A stretch of 64,000 nucleotides of DNA from positions 4,216,001 through 4,280,000 of the forward strand of contig OY829843.1 of NCBI GenBank assembly GCA_963691885.1, given 5' to 3'. The notes beneath the pieces were generated by a model. It saw only the letters and a program-made list of their open reading frames with translations, had not been told where the DNA came from and ran no database searches. Positions within the stretch are counted from its first letter, which is position 1, and the number at the start of each line of letters is the position of its first letter. Position numbers and translations under genes: made by a program. The DNA comes from G963691885 sp963691885 (lineage in GTDB: Bacteria > Pseudomonadota > Alphaproteobacteria > UBA8366 > Aestuariispiraceae). Shown in pieces: positions 43,082 through 51,516 of this stretch.

Positions 43082-44776
43082 TCAGACGCGCCGCCAATCA
43101 AAATTCGCTTTGGACCCTGTGCCGAACAGCTTCAGGGCTCCCTTGTCGCCGACCGCGTTCGGTCGGTTGAAAATCCAGTTCTGCCAGGCGGAAAGACGAC
43201 CAAAGACCTTTGTCGCCATTGTTTCCTTGCCGCCGAAACGCAGGTTCGCCTCCATCCCCGTCAGTGCATCCGGCGACAGACTGGCGCGCTCTTCGATCGC
43301 GATGCGGATTTCATCATCCCAATCCAGATCATCGGGCGCGTAGGTGACAAGGCCCGCCTCCTCCGCTGATCCCGCGTCGTAACGGGTGTTAATATCACCT
43401 TGTAACTCTTCAATTTTTTGGACATCCGCGCAGAACCGGGTCTCCAGGCGCGTCTGACCATTGATCATGCGATAGGGTCCGAAATTCATCGCTGACAACA
43501 CGATCGCCGGTCCGTTCTCCGGTTCTTCCACAAGGTCCAGCATGAAGCTGCGGTCTGCCGCGAGGGCCAGTTCAAAGAAGGTCCCGGCGAAACAGGATCC
43601 CTCATCGATGATGGCGAAGAGAGAACGTGACGACACATCCAGACGGGAGAGTGTCCGCCGCAACATTCCAATGGTTTCGCGCACGAACCAGTGATCCGCG
43701 TTGTCGGCCAGGACCTGATCCGCATTCAGGAGCAGCTCCGCATCGCCACGGGCTTTCAATTGCCACAGGCCCACTTCCTGATTGTTTGTCCGCAACATCA
43801 GAATGGCGTCATCCAATTCACGCGCCATGGCAAGCGGCCACCAGTTCATCCCGGCCGCAAGAATGGCGGCAGGATCACTCTCAATCGCGCTTACCGGGGC
43901 ATTCAGTGTTATCGTTGCGATCCGGCTCACCCCATCAATTTCAACATCAACATACTGATAGTGATATCCGGAAGCGTCGATTGTCCGGGAAACCGGCGTC
44001 ATTTCGACCCCTTCCCCGGCCAAACCGGTGCGATCACTCAACGATTTCAGATGCTCAACCCGCTCCGTCCTTTTTGCGTCCCAGTTCCGGGATGTGGCCA
44101 GATGGTCGACGAAGCCCCAGTCACGGGCGCGCGCGCCGCGAATCCCTTCTTCCGATGTACAGAACACATCGGCCAGATCACGACGGACGCGACGCTTGTC
44201 GGTGACCCTGGTTAACCCACCCGTTCCCGGCAGAACACCCAGCAAAGGCACTTCCGGCAGGCTAACCGCACTGGTCCTGTCATCGACCAACATGATTTCA
44301 TCACAGGCGAGCGCGATTTCATATCCACCTCCAGCCGTGATGCCGTTACAGGCTGCGAGAAACTTCAGGCCGGAATTCTCACTGGAATCTTCCAGACCGT
44401 TGCGGGTCTCGTTCGTGAATTTGCAGAAATTGACCTTCCATTCATGGCTGGACTGGCCAAGCATATAGATGTTGGCACCGGCGCAGAACATACGGTCCAG
44501 CCCACTGGTCAGGACGACAACCTTCACCTGGGGATGTTCGAACCGGATACGCTGAACCGCATCAAACAGCTCCATATCAACGCCGAGGTCATAGGAATTC
44601 AGTTTCAATTTATAACCGGGTTTTAGGCCGCCATCTTCGTCCACGGTCAGCGTCAGCGTCGCAACGTCGCCTTCAACGACAAGCGACCAGTGTCGATACG
44701 TATCAGGGTGCCTATCATAAATGATCAGGTCCTGGTCACTCTTTTCATTCTGTTCTGCGATCGCTGGCTGACCCAT
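43082..44776 (-). CDS. boxC: Benzoyl-CoA-dihydrodiol lyase BoxC
   Basis: About 564 residues from the ATG at 44776, chosen over the open-frame ATG at 44836 because AGTGGAAAC precedes it and the upstream 20 residues overlap regulatory sequence. It is a double crotonase-like enzyme: first domain with SGLDRMFCAGANIYML and GITAGGGYEIALACDE, second with IDEGSCFAGTFFELALAADR. BoxC hydrolytically opens the 2,3-epoxide ring to 3,4-dehydroadipyl-CoA semialdehyde and formate. It heads boxCB. The semialdehyde dehydrogenase BoxD is not in the window. Confidence 0.94.
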   Translation of the reverse strand: MGQPAIAEQNEKSDQDLIIYDRHPDTYRHWSLVVEGDVATLTLTVDEDGGLKPGYKLKLNSYDLGVDMELFDAVQRIRFEHPQVKVVVLTSGLDRMFCAGANIYMLGQSSHEWKVNFCKFTNETRNGLEDSSENSGLKFLAACNGITAGGGYEIALACDEIMLVDDRTSAVSLPEVPLLGVLPGTGGLTRVTDKRRVRRDLADVFCTSEEGIRGARARDWGFVDHLATSRNWDAKRTERVEHLKSLSDRTGLAGEGVEMTPVSRTIDASGYHYQYVDVEIDGVSRIATITLNAPVSAIESDPAAILAAGMNWWPLAMARELDDAILMLRTNNQEVGLWQLKARGDAELLLNADQVLADNADHWFVRETIGMLRRTLSRLDVSSRSLFAIIDEGSCFAGTFFELALAADRSFMLDLVEEPENGPAIVLSAMNFGPYRMINGQTRLETRFCADVQKIEELQGDINTRYDAGSAEEAGLVTYAPDDLDWDDEIRIAIEERASLSPDALTGMEANLRFGGKETMATKVFGRLSAWQNWIFNRPNAVGDKGALKLFGTGSKANFDWRRV

Positions 44777-44828
44777 AACGATTGTTTCCACTTCTTTTGC
44801 GCTTCGTGTTCTGAAGATGGAATAGATA

Positions 44829-44885
44829 TGCATCATAATTCATGAAATGACAATCGATATGACTCGTTTTGCGCATTATATTGCA
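44829..44885 (-). promoter_or_regulatory. boxCB promoter region with candidate BoxR operator
   Basis: Minus strand 44885-44872 reads TGCAATATAATGCG, with TATAAT at 44880-44875 as the probable -10 of boxCB; no good -35 is visible. The same element, 12 of 14 bases identical, lies in the other box promoter at 46854. A weaker copy, TGCATCATAATTCA, is at 44829-44842 on the plus strand. TGCA-containing sites are what I recall for BzdR/BoxR-type regulators. Confidence 0.55.
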
Positions 44886-45007
44886 TTAATTTGGATAAAA
44901 CTGTGAAAATGGTTCCATCGATGACCCATCAAAACCGTCATTGCGTATAGTTTAGAGCAGCGAAGGCAGTGGATCGGTTATCAAACAATCAAGCGGGGTA
45001 ACTTCAC

Positions 45008-45562
45008 ATGAAACGGGTCACATTTTTAAAGGCCGGTATGATCGCAGTGGCATTGTCCTTTTCGGCTGGCTCCGCAGCGATGGCATGTGGTCCCGATGCG
45101 ATTGTCCAGTTCAGCGAAGGCGCCCCCGTCGATCGGTTTCGCATCACCAATGAAAGTCAGGGAAACTGGCAACTGACCGCCCTCACCCTTGATCTCAAGC
45201 CCTCTGCCGGGCGGCTCATCTTTGATACTGAGCGCGGCGGGACCGGCATTGATGTATACCAGCCCTTCGTATCTTTAAAGGGTGACGTGGTTTTGTCTTC
45301 AGTAGAGGGTGCCGTGGATGGGTCTGAGCAGATTTCCATGGAATTTCAGAACTTTGAGCCGGAAAAATCCTACACTTTCACAATCGATGTTGATGATAGA
45401 CTGACAATTTCCCCATTCGGCCAAATTCGTGTCATGGAGTCAGAGATTGCCGGCGCGGATGTGATGGCTGTCTTCGTTGATTCCGAAGGGAACGAAGCAC
45501 AGGCCACCGGGACATTTTTGACAGATTCTTCAGCGCGGATCTCACAGGGCGCCTGCACTTAA
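45008..45562 (+). CDS. Exported protein of unknown function
   Basis: A 184-residue protein with a clear signal peptide (FLKAGMIAVALSFSAGSAAMA, first 27 residues) and no membrane segment after it. The mature part, beginning CGPDAIVQFSEGAPVDRFRI and containing TALTLDLKPSAGRLIFDTE and DVYQPF, looks like a small beta-sandwich. I have a faint recollection of similar roseobacter proteins labelled aggregation factor core, but I would not rely on it. It is divergent from boxC, sharing the 231-bp region with the box operator, and converges with the unknown gene downstream of boxR. A GGGG-type ribosome-binding site (AAGCGGGGT) precedes the ATG. Confidence 0.65.
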   Translation: MKRVTFLKAGMIAVALSFSAGSAAMACGPDAIVQFSEGAPVDRFRITNESQGNWQLTALTLDLKPSAGRLIFDTERGGTGIDVYQPFVSLKGDVVLSSVEGAVDGSEQISMEFQNFEPEKSYTFTIDVDDRLTISPFGQIRVMESEIAGADVMAVFVDSEGNEAQATGTFLTDSSARISQGACT

Positions 45563-45577
45563 AGGCTCACATTCAAC

Positions 45578-45907
45578 TTAAGCATTCCCGCTTTGAGGAG
45601 ATCGTCTTTCGCAGCGATTGGTATCCTGAAGTGCTTGCTGTAAAAGGCTGACACTCATCAGGTTTGTTACGTCATTAGGGGCCGCAATCATTTCACTGCG
45701 GATCGCCAGTGCCATCGCAAGCGCCTGTAATACGTCCCCGTTGCTGGTCTCCCCGACAATCCCGATATCCCGGTCCAGCCCTTCCAGAATAACGGACAAC
45801 ATCTGTGTTACCCGCATCGGGGATGCCGTCTGGGGGTGCAATGTGAAATCAATATCCATGACCTCCCCCATGCTGGTCTTTGCTTCATAGGGAAGTCTGT
45901 TCACCAT
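45578..45907 (-). CDS. Unknown small protein co-transcribed with boxR
   Basis: A 109-residue protein without signal peptide or membrane segment, 18 bases downstream of the boxR stop on the same strand. It contains DIDFTLHPQTASPMRVTQML and a long helical region (SNGDVLQALAMALAIRSEMI, then LMSVSLLQQALQD). No family comes to mind. The predicted amphipathic helices and the tight link to boxR suggest a box-linked accessory protein. It may be a helical dimer, but no function can be given. Confidence 0.6.
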   Translation of the reverse strand: MVNRLPYEAKTSMGEVMDIDFTLHPQTASPMRVTQMLSVILEGLDRDIGIVGETSNGDVLQALAMALAIRSEMIAAPNDVTNLMSVSLLQQALQDTNRCERRSPQSGNA

Positions 45908-45925
45908 CTAGAGTCTCCAAATTGC

Positions 45926-46843
45926 TTAAACGATGTCTGCCTCTTTCAGGGCAGCCGCCAGTTCTGACACAGCATTCTTAACATCCTTATCCGAGGTCTC
46001 AAATGTCAGACCGGCGCGGCGATAATCCGGTTCTCTCGCAGCCAGGATTGCTTTCAAATCCTCCATCGCCTCTTCATTGCGCGCCATAGGACGCAGGTCA
46101 CCCTGATCTATGACACGGGCCATATGTTCCTCGGGACGGGCGCGGAGCCAGACAGTGTGCGTGTTTTCAAGCAGATAAGCGAATGTCGCCGATTCGGATA
46201 CAATGCCGCCCGCGGTCGCAATGACCGCCGCCTCATGTTGTGCGAGGACCTGTTCAAGGCAACGCCGCTCGTACCGTCGAAATGCCGGCTGGCCACTCAA
46301 AGCCAGGATCTCACCAATACTGCCGCCATATTCCTGTTCAATAATGCGGTTTAACTCAATGAACGGGCAGCCAAGTTTTTCGGCAAGTCCTCTGCCAAGC
46401 GTGCTTTTACCAGCCCCGCGCAACCCTATCAGGCCAATTCGCTGTGCTCGCTTATTGCTTGTAGTCGTCCCTGTGATGGCTGACAGCGCTTTTGACGCTT
46501 CCTCAAGCTGCTCCGCCGTCATTGCGTGCAGTTGTTGTGTCAGGGGCTGAATTGCCGTTGGAACGCCCGCCTCACCTGTCACAAGTTCTGACAAGGGTAC
46601 ATCCATCGAGATCGAGACTTGGCGGAGCAGAGCAATCGATGGATTGCCGGTTCCGGTTTCCAACTGCGCGAGGTAGCGCTCCGACACACCCGAATCCCTG
46701 GCCAGAATACGGCGTGTCATTCCCCTTTTCGCCCGGGCGGCGCGTACCCTGTCGCCAATGCCCGACAGGAAACGCGTCAACTCTGGATCTGGTGTCTCTT
46801 TTGCTGTCACTTTACCGTTTCTTTCGTAACAAGTGATGGTCAT
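45926..46843 (-). CDS. boxR: BoxR transcriptional regulator (HTH plus shikimate-kinase-like domain)
   Basis: About 305 residues from the ATG at 46843. Residues about 20-85 form an XRE-type helix-turn-helix (ILARDSGVSERYLAQLETGTGNPSIALL is positions 45-72 of the open frame). Residues about 130-300 are a shikimate-kinase-like domain with an intact P-loop, GLRGAGKSTLGRGLAEKLGC. BoxR/BzdR proteins use this domain to sense benzoyl-CoA and repress the benzoate genes. No good ribosome-binding site precedes the ATG; a GTG at 46810 behind GAAAGAAACGG is a reasonable alternative. The frame extends through the operator by a TTG, which I reject. It is divergent from the flavodoxin gene, with the operator between them. 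Confidence 0.93.
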   Translation of the reverse strand: MTITCYERNGKVTAKETPDPELTRFLSGIGDRVRAARAKRGMTRRILARDSGVSERYLAQLETGTGNPSIALLRQVSISMDVPLSELVTGEAGVPTAIQPLTQQLHAMTAEQLEEASKALSAITGTTTSNKRAQRIGLIGLRGAGKSTLGRGLAEKLGCPFIELNRIIEQEYGGSIGEILALSGQPAFRRYERRCLEQVLAQHEAAVIATAGGIVSESATFAYLLENTHTVWLRARPEEHMARVIDQGDLRPMARNEEAMEDLKAILAAREPDYRRAGLTFETSDKDVKNAVSELAAALKEADIV

Positions 46844-46853
46844 GGGCACAAAG

Positions 46854-46867
46854 TGCACTATAATGCT
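46854..46867 (+). promoter_or_regulatory. Candidate BoxR operator over the flavodoxin/ligase promoter
   Basis: TGCACTATAATGCT contains a perfect -10 hexamer TATAAT (46859-46864) reading towards the flavodoxin gene at 46937 and is nearly identical to the element over the boxCB -10. It also lies only 11 bases before the boxR ATG, so the regulator could control both directions. Confidence 0.58.
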
Positions 46868-46936
46868 TTTCAAGCCAAGATACAGGAACTATATTTCTGG
46901 TCTACTGGAATTCGATTGTTATTGTGGTGATGACGA

Positions 46937-47395
46937 ATGAGCGAAAACATAAAAATCTTTGTCGGTACAATGACTGGTACAGCAGAACTGGTCGCGGAAG
47001 AGATTTTGGACGCGCTTGAAGAAAAGGGCGTTGAGGCTGAAATCCAGCTTATGGATGATCTGGGTGCCGACGCCATCGCCGCCGAAGGTACTTTTTTGAT
47101 CTGCACATCGACTTATGGACAGGGGGACGTCCCTGATAATGCGCAAGCGCTCCTGGATTCGCTGAAGGAACATAAGCCAGACCTCTCTTCTTCGAAGTTT
47201 GGATTGTTTGCACTGGGCGACATGACCTATGCCCAAACCTTCTGTTTCGGCGGCAAACAGTTTGATTCTGTGTTGAGCGAACTCGGCGCGAAGCGCATTG
47301 GCGACGTCCTGTTCCACGATGCAAGTTCAGGAACGCTGCCAGAGGATGAAGCGGCCGACTGGGCAGTTGCCTGGTATGACAAATTGGTGGCCTGA
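46937..47395 (+). CDS. Flavodoxin-like protein, box-linked
   Basis: A 152-residue flavodoxin-fold protein. The phosphate loop is FVGTMTGTAELVAEEI, and the FMN-stacking loops include CTSTYGQGDVPDNAQ and ALGDMTYAQTFCFGGKQFD. It resembles MioC and the flavodoxin part of cytochrome P450/sulfite reductases. It is the first gene after the BoxR-type operator, followed by the DUF4863, benzoate-CoA ligase and other genes. Because no boxA is present, this flavodoxin is a good candidate for electron donor to BoxB, taking electrons from an unlinked ferredoxin-NADP reductase. That role is inference. Confidence 0.85.
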   Translation: MSENIKIFVGTMTGTAELVAEEILDALEEKGVEAEIQLMDDLGADAIAAEGTFLICTSTYGQGDVPDNAQALLDSLKEHKPDLSSSKFGLFALGDMTYAQTFCFGGKQFDSVLSELGAKRIGDVLFHDASSGTLPEDEAADWAVAWYDKLVA

Positions 47396-47439
47396 CTGGC
47401 CGGATAACAACGAACAACCATCCGGGGGGAAACGGTTGC

Positions 47440-47919
47440 ATGGACTATTCAGAACAAATCGCGGCCTTTGCCGACGCGCTGTCAGTCGTGACGGACGCGA
47501 TTACGGACAAACCTTTGAACGGCGAACTTCAATCGTTTCTGAATGCTGAATTTGGTCCGGAGACCACGGTGTTCCAGAATATTGAGGAAATGACCCATCA
47601 AGGCGTTGATGAGGGCTGGCTTTGCGCCCGGGAACATGGCGGCATCAAGTTCGGACGCGTCATCAAGCCGGAAACGATGCTGGGCACCTATTCCGTCGAC
47701 GTCGTGGAGATGGCAGACATCGTCGGCCCCCATCACGGTCATCCCAACGGCGAAATCGATATGGTGATGCCGTTGACGGTTGGCGCAAAATTCGACGACA
47801 CCCCAAAGGGCTGGAAAGTCTATGAGCCCGGCACCGCCCACAAACCCACAGTGACGGATGGTGCCGCTTACGTGTTGTATCTACTGCCAGAGGGGGCAAT
47901 CGACTTCAACGTCAGTTAA
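47440..47919 (+). CDS. DUF4863 family protein (hydroxylaminobenzoate lyase-like)
   Basis: A 159-residue cupin-like protein with VSGHH-type metal site replaced by IVGPHHGHPNGEIDMVMPL, which holds three histidines and a Glu suitable for metal binding, and the C-terminal GAAYVLYLLPEGAIDFN. DUF4863 includes 4-hydroxylaminobenzoate lyase (PnbB) of nitrobenzoate degradation, but members also lie in benzoate clusters without nitro-compound genes. The role here is unknown; an accessory or detoxifying reaction on a benzoate derivative is possible. It lies between the flavodoxin and the ligase in one unit. Confidence 0.72.
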   Translation: MDYSEQIAAFADALSVVTDAITDKPLNGELQSFLNAEFGPETTVFQNIEEMTHQGVDEGWLCAREHGGIKFGRVIKPETMLGTYSVDVVEMADIVGPHHGHPNGEIDMVMPLTVGAKFDDTPKGWKVYEPGTAHKPTVTDGAAYVLYLLPEGAIDFNVS

Positions 47920-47984
47920 GTAATTAACAAAACAAAAACAGGAGCCGCCAAACGGCCCGCCAAAATGCTTCAGGGAGAGCTAGA

Positions 47985-49535
47985 ATGAACCAGCGTGCCC
48001 GTCGCTTCGACGACCTGTATAACGCCGCCGATGATCTGATCGGACGCAACCTCAAGGCTGGTCGCGGATCCAAAACCGCTTTTATCGATGCAAATGGCGC
48101 CTGGACCTATCAGGACGTCGAGACACTGAGCAACAGATTTGCCAATGCCATTCTGGGTGCCGGTATCCGTGCTGAGGACCGGTTGATTATGTGCATGACG
48201 GACACGGTTGATTTTGTTGCGGTTTTCCTGGGTTCTATCAAAGCCGGTGTCATTCCGGTCCCGTTAAACACACGTCTGACGCCGGACGACTATTCCTACA
48301 TGCTGGATGACAGCCGGGCGACAGCCCTGTTGGTGACGGACGCGCTGCTGCCACAGTTTGAAGACCATCTGTCGACCCATGAGGGGCTAAAGCGGGTTAT
48401 TGTCTCCGGCAATGATGGCAAAGGACACGATCTTCTAAGCGATCTTATGGCAAAGGCACCGGACACCTTCGAGACCGTACCCAGCCGTCGCGACGATATG
48501 TGTTTCTGGCTTTATACATCGGGGACGACCGGAAAGCCGAAAGGGGCGATCCACCGTCATGGCAGCCTGATTGAAAGCGCTGATCTGTTCGGTGTGCCAA
48601 CGCTAGAATTGACGCCGGATGATGTCGTTTATTCCGCTGCAAAACTGTTCTTCGCCTATGGGTTGGGCAATGCGCTGACCTTTCCCATGGCGGCGGGCGC
48701 CACGGCCATTCTGCTGGATGGACCGCCCGATGCGACGGCGGTCTCCAACATCATCAAGACCCAAAACCCATCGGTTTTTTACGGTGTGCCAACCTTGTAC
48801 GGAATGCTGCTGGCAAGCGGCGAATTACCGGGGAAGAGTGAACACGGGTTGCGCCTGTGTACATCCGCTGGTGAAGCCCTGCCGCCTGATCTGTTGCGGC
48901 GCTGGGTTGATGCGATGGGTGTCCAGATCATTGACGGGATCGGTACGACGGAGATGTTGCATATCTTCCTCTCAAATTCCCTGGCCGATATGCGAGAGGG
49001 CACAACGGGCAAACCAGTTCCCGGTTATACCCTGCGACTGGTTGATGATGACGGGCTGGAAGTCCCCCAGGGTGAGATGGGAACACTTGAAGTGTCAGGT
49101 CCAACAGCCGCTCTAATGTACTGGAATCAACGCGCCAAGAGCCTTGAAACCTTTCGCGGCCCGTGGACCCGGACCGGTGACAAATACACCGTGGATGAGG
49201 ACGGGTTCTTTGTTTATGCAGGCCGCACAGACGACATGTTGAAGGTGGGTGGGATATATGTCTCCCCCTTTGAGGTTGAGGCCGCGATTGGCACCCATGA
49301 AGGGGTTTTAGAAGCAGCAGTTGTCGGACGCGCAGATCAGGACGATCTGATCAAACCCGAAGCCTTTGTTGTTTTAAATGAGGGCTTTGAGGCAAGTGAT
49401 GAACTGGCAAAAGCAATGATTGATCACGTCGCCAAATCCCTCGCCGGGTTTAAGCGACCCCGTTGGGTCTCTTTTGTGCCTGATCTGCCGAAAACGGCAA
49501 CGGGTAAAATTCAACGGTTTAAACTGCGCAGTTAA
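47985..49535 (+). CDS. Benzoate-CoA ligase
   Basis: A 516-residue AMP-forming ligase of the BadA/BclA benzoate-CoA ligase branch. Motifs are YTSGTTGKPKGAIHRH, AKLFFAYGLGNALTFPM (typical of benzoate ligases), DGIGTTEMLHIFLSN, RTGDKYTVDEDGFFVYAGR and KTATGKIQRFKLRS with the catalytic Lys. It would activate benzoate to benzoyl-CoA for BoxB. AGGGAGAGC precedes the ATG. It is followed by an alpha/beta hydrolase gene five bases on. Confidence 0.9.
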   Translation: MNQRARRFDDLYNAADDLIGRNLKAGRGSKTAFIDANGAWTYQDVETLSNRFANAILGAGIRAEDRLIMCMTDTVDFVAVFLGSIKAGVIPVPLNTRLTPDDYSYMLDDSRATALLVTDALLPQFEDHLSTHEGLKRVIVSGNDGKGHDLLSDLMAKAPDTFETVPSRRDDMCFWLYTSGTTGKPKGAIHRHGSLIESADLFGVPTLELTPDDVVYSAAKLFFAYGLGNALTFPMAAGATAILLDGPPDATAVSNIIKTQNPSVFYGVPTLYGMLLASGELPGKSEHGLRLCTSAGEALPPDLLRRWVDAMGVQIIDGIGTTEMLHIFLSNSLADMREGTTGKPVPGYTLRLVDDDGLEVPQGEMGTLEVSGPTAALMYWNQRAKSLETFRGPWTRTGDKYTVDEDGFFVYAGRTDDMLKVGGIYVSPFEVEAAIGTHEGVLEAAVVGRADQDDLIKPEAFVVLNEGFEASDELAKAMIDHVAKSLAGFKRPRWVSFVPDLPKTATGKIQRFKLRS

Positions 49536-49540
49536 TCCCG

Positions 49541-50395
49541 ATGAACCAGTCCCTCGCCCTGCCCCAGACCGAATGCTTTTTTCAGAGCGTCAACGGGGTC
49601 AATCTTGAATGCGTTTGGCACCGCCCGCCCGGCGCAGAGGCGGTATGGGATCCTCATGACCCTGTCTTGGTCTTCCTGCATGAAGGCCTCGGATCCGTTG
49701 CCCTCTGGCGGGACTTCCCGGCCCAAGTCGGGTCTGATACTGGCCTGGATGTTTTGGTTTATTCCAGGATGGGATATGGCCAGTCTGATCAGCCGGAAGC
49801 CCCCTTCCAGCCGGATTACATGCATCGCGAAGCGCAGCAGATGCTCCCCGCCCTGATTAACGCCATGGGCATCAGGCGTTACGTCCTCATCGGGCATAGT
49901 GACGGCGCATCCATTGCACTGATCACCGCTGGCAACAAGTCCGAGGAGCCGGCACCAGAAGCTGTTGTTGTGATGGCTCCCCATGTCTTTGTTGAGGACA
50001 TATCCGTAGCGTCCATTGCAGAGGCAAAGCGGCTTTCTGAGACGACGGATATGTTGGTGCGACTGGGCAAATACCACGCAGATGCCAAAGCGTCGTTCAA
50101 GCTTTGGAACGGGGCATGGTTGCGACCGGAATTTCGCGACTGGAACATTGAAAGCCATCTGCCAGGGATAACCTGTCCAGTTCTTGCCCTGCAGGGCGTC
50201 GATGACGAATATGGAACAATGAAGCAAATCGACGCGATTGAATCCGGCGTGAACGGAGAGTTTAAACGGGCAGAACTGCAAGACTGCGGGCATTCCCCGC
50301 ATCGCGATCAGACCGAACAGGTGCGAGACCTTATAACCGGGTTCGTCACCAAACCCCTTCAAGGCGCCACCGCAAAAGCGGGGTACGCCCGGTGA
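49541..50395 (+). CDS. Alpha/beta hydrolase
   Basis: A 284-residue alpha/beta hydrolase. The oxyanion motif is LHEGLGSVALWRDFP, the nucleophile elbow is IGHSDGASIA, and the catalytic His is in CGHSPHRDQT. HEGLGS-containing hydrolases often accompany aryl-CoA ligases and may act as aryl ester or thioester hydrolases. It begins five bases after the ligase stop and overlaps the next gene by four bases (GTGA). Substrate unknown; proofreading of CoA esters or cleavage of benzoate esters are both reasonable. Confidence 0.85.
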   Translation: MNQSLALPQTECFFQSVNGVNLECVWHRPPGAEAVWDPHDPVLVFLHEGLGSVALWRDFPAQVGSDTGLDVLVYSRMGYGQSDQPEAPFQPDYMHREAQQMLPALINAMGIRRYVLIGHSDGASIALITAGNKSEEPAPEAVVVMAPHVFVEDISVASIAEAKRLSETTDMLVRLGKYHADAKASFKLWNGAWLRPEFRDWNIESHLPGITCPVLALQGVDDEYGTMKQIDAIESGVNGEFKRAELQDCGHSPHRDQTEQVRDLITGFVTKPLQGATAKAGYAR

Positions 50396-51516
50396 AAATG
50401 CCCCCTGACGACGGACTGGATTACATCAATCTTGCCCCACCTGAACCGGGACAGATGGTATTGGTCGCGCCTGGTATTCACTGGATACGCATGCCCCTTC
50501 CCCTTGAGTTGGACCATATCAATCTTTGGTTCCTCGAAGACCGGGAACCGATCACTGGTGAACCCACCTGGACAATTGTCGATACGGGCATGGCAACCGG
50601 TCTGACGAAGGATCTTTGGCGGCAATTGCTTGACGGCCCGGCCGCCGAACGACGCTTCACGCGATTGATTGTGACCCATTATCACCCGGACCATTTCGGC
50701 CTTGCAGGCTGGCTGCGTGAGGAATTTGGCGTTGTGGTTCTGATGACGGAGCTTGAATGGACAACAGGCAATCTATTGGCCCGTGTCAGCGGCGAAGAGT
50801 TTGCCAAAAGTCAGGATCGGTTTTTCGCTCGTCACGGTGTTTCGCAGGATGTGCGCGACTTTCATCTGGGTAATGGCAATCCCTACACAAAGGGGTTGAG
50901 TACGCCGCCAGACCGGTTTCAGCATTTGGAAGATGGTGAAGTGCTCGAGATTGGTGGCGAGGAATGGCGCATCCTGACCGCAACCGGGCACGCGCCGGAA
51001 CTGGCCTGTCTCTATAATCCGGCTAAATCCGTTCTGATCTCGGCCGATCAGATCCTGCCGCAGATCACACCAATCGTTTCGGTCTGGTGGTACAAGGCCG
51101 GGATGCAGCCCTTACAGGATTTTCTGGACAGTCTGCGCAAGGTTCGGACCATCCCGGATAATGTCATCGTCCTGCCCTCCCACCGACAGCCCTTCAAAGG
51201 CCTTCACAAAAGGATAGCGCAACTGGGCGACCATCACGAAGATCGTCTGGATGACCTGCGCCATGCGTTAAGCGGCGGCAATCCGAGCAGCGTTGCCGCA
51301 CTTGTCCCGGCGATGTTCCGGCGTGACCTGAACCCGATGAACATGCTTTTCGCGGTGGGTGAGGCACTGGCGCATATCGAACATCTGATTGAACTTGGAG
51401 AAGTTGTTGAAGATCAGGGTCCAGATGGCACAAGCCTGTATCGTGCCGTTGCCCCCCTACCAACGAGCCCCAATCAAACGACACGGCTTATCGATCCGGA
51501 GGGTTTGCACGAATGA
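50392..51516 (+). CDS. Metallo-beta-lactamase-fold hydrolase
   Basis: A 374-residue MBL-fold protein starting at a GTG overlapping the previous stop. The metal-binding motif is VTHYHPDHFGLAGWL (HxHxDH), preceded by TIVDTGMATG; a further His lies in ATGHAPELACLY and Asp in ISADQILP. A C-terminal winged-helix-like LACTB2 extension is likely (about residues 285-340). Such enzymes in aromatic clusters have been proposed as thioesterases or ring-opening hydrolases. Four-base overlaps on both sides show coupling with the hydrolase and MaoC genes. Confidence 0.85.
   Translation: MKMPPDDGLDYINLAPPEPGQMVLVAPGIHWIRMPLPLELDHINLWFLEDREPITGEPTWTIVDTGMATGLTKDLWRQLLDGPAAERRFTRLIVTHYHPDHFGLAGWLREEFGVVVLMTELEWTTGNLLARVSGEEFAKSQDRFFARHGVSQDVRDFHLGNGNPYTKGLSTPPDRFQHLEDGEVLEIGGEEWRILTATGHAPELACLYNPAKSVLISADQILPQITPIVSVWWYKAGMQPLQDFLDSLRKVRTIPDNVIVLPSHRQPFKGLHKRIAQLGDHHEDRLDDLRHALSGGNPSSVAALVPAMFRRDLNPMNMLFAVGEALAHIEHLIELGEVVEDQGPDGTSLYRAVAPLPTSPNQTTRLIDPEGLHE

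Noticed and set aside
42320..43369. Long plus-strand open frame opposite boxB and boxC
   Set aside because: It is antisense to two well-defined enzymes and shows no family motifs.
45926..46843. Shikimate kinase gene
   Set aside because: The P-loop kinase-like domain is fused to an N-terminal helix-turn-helix and sits among box genes, so it is BoxR.
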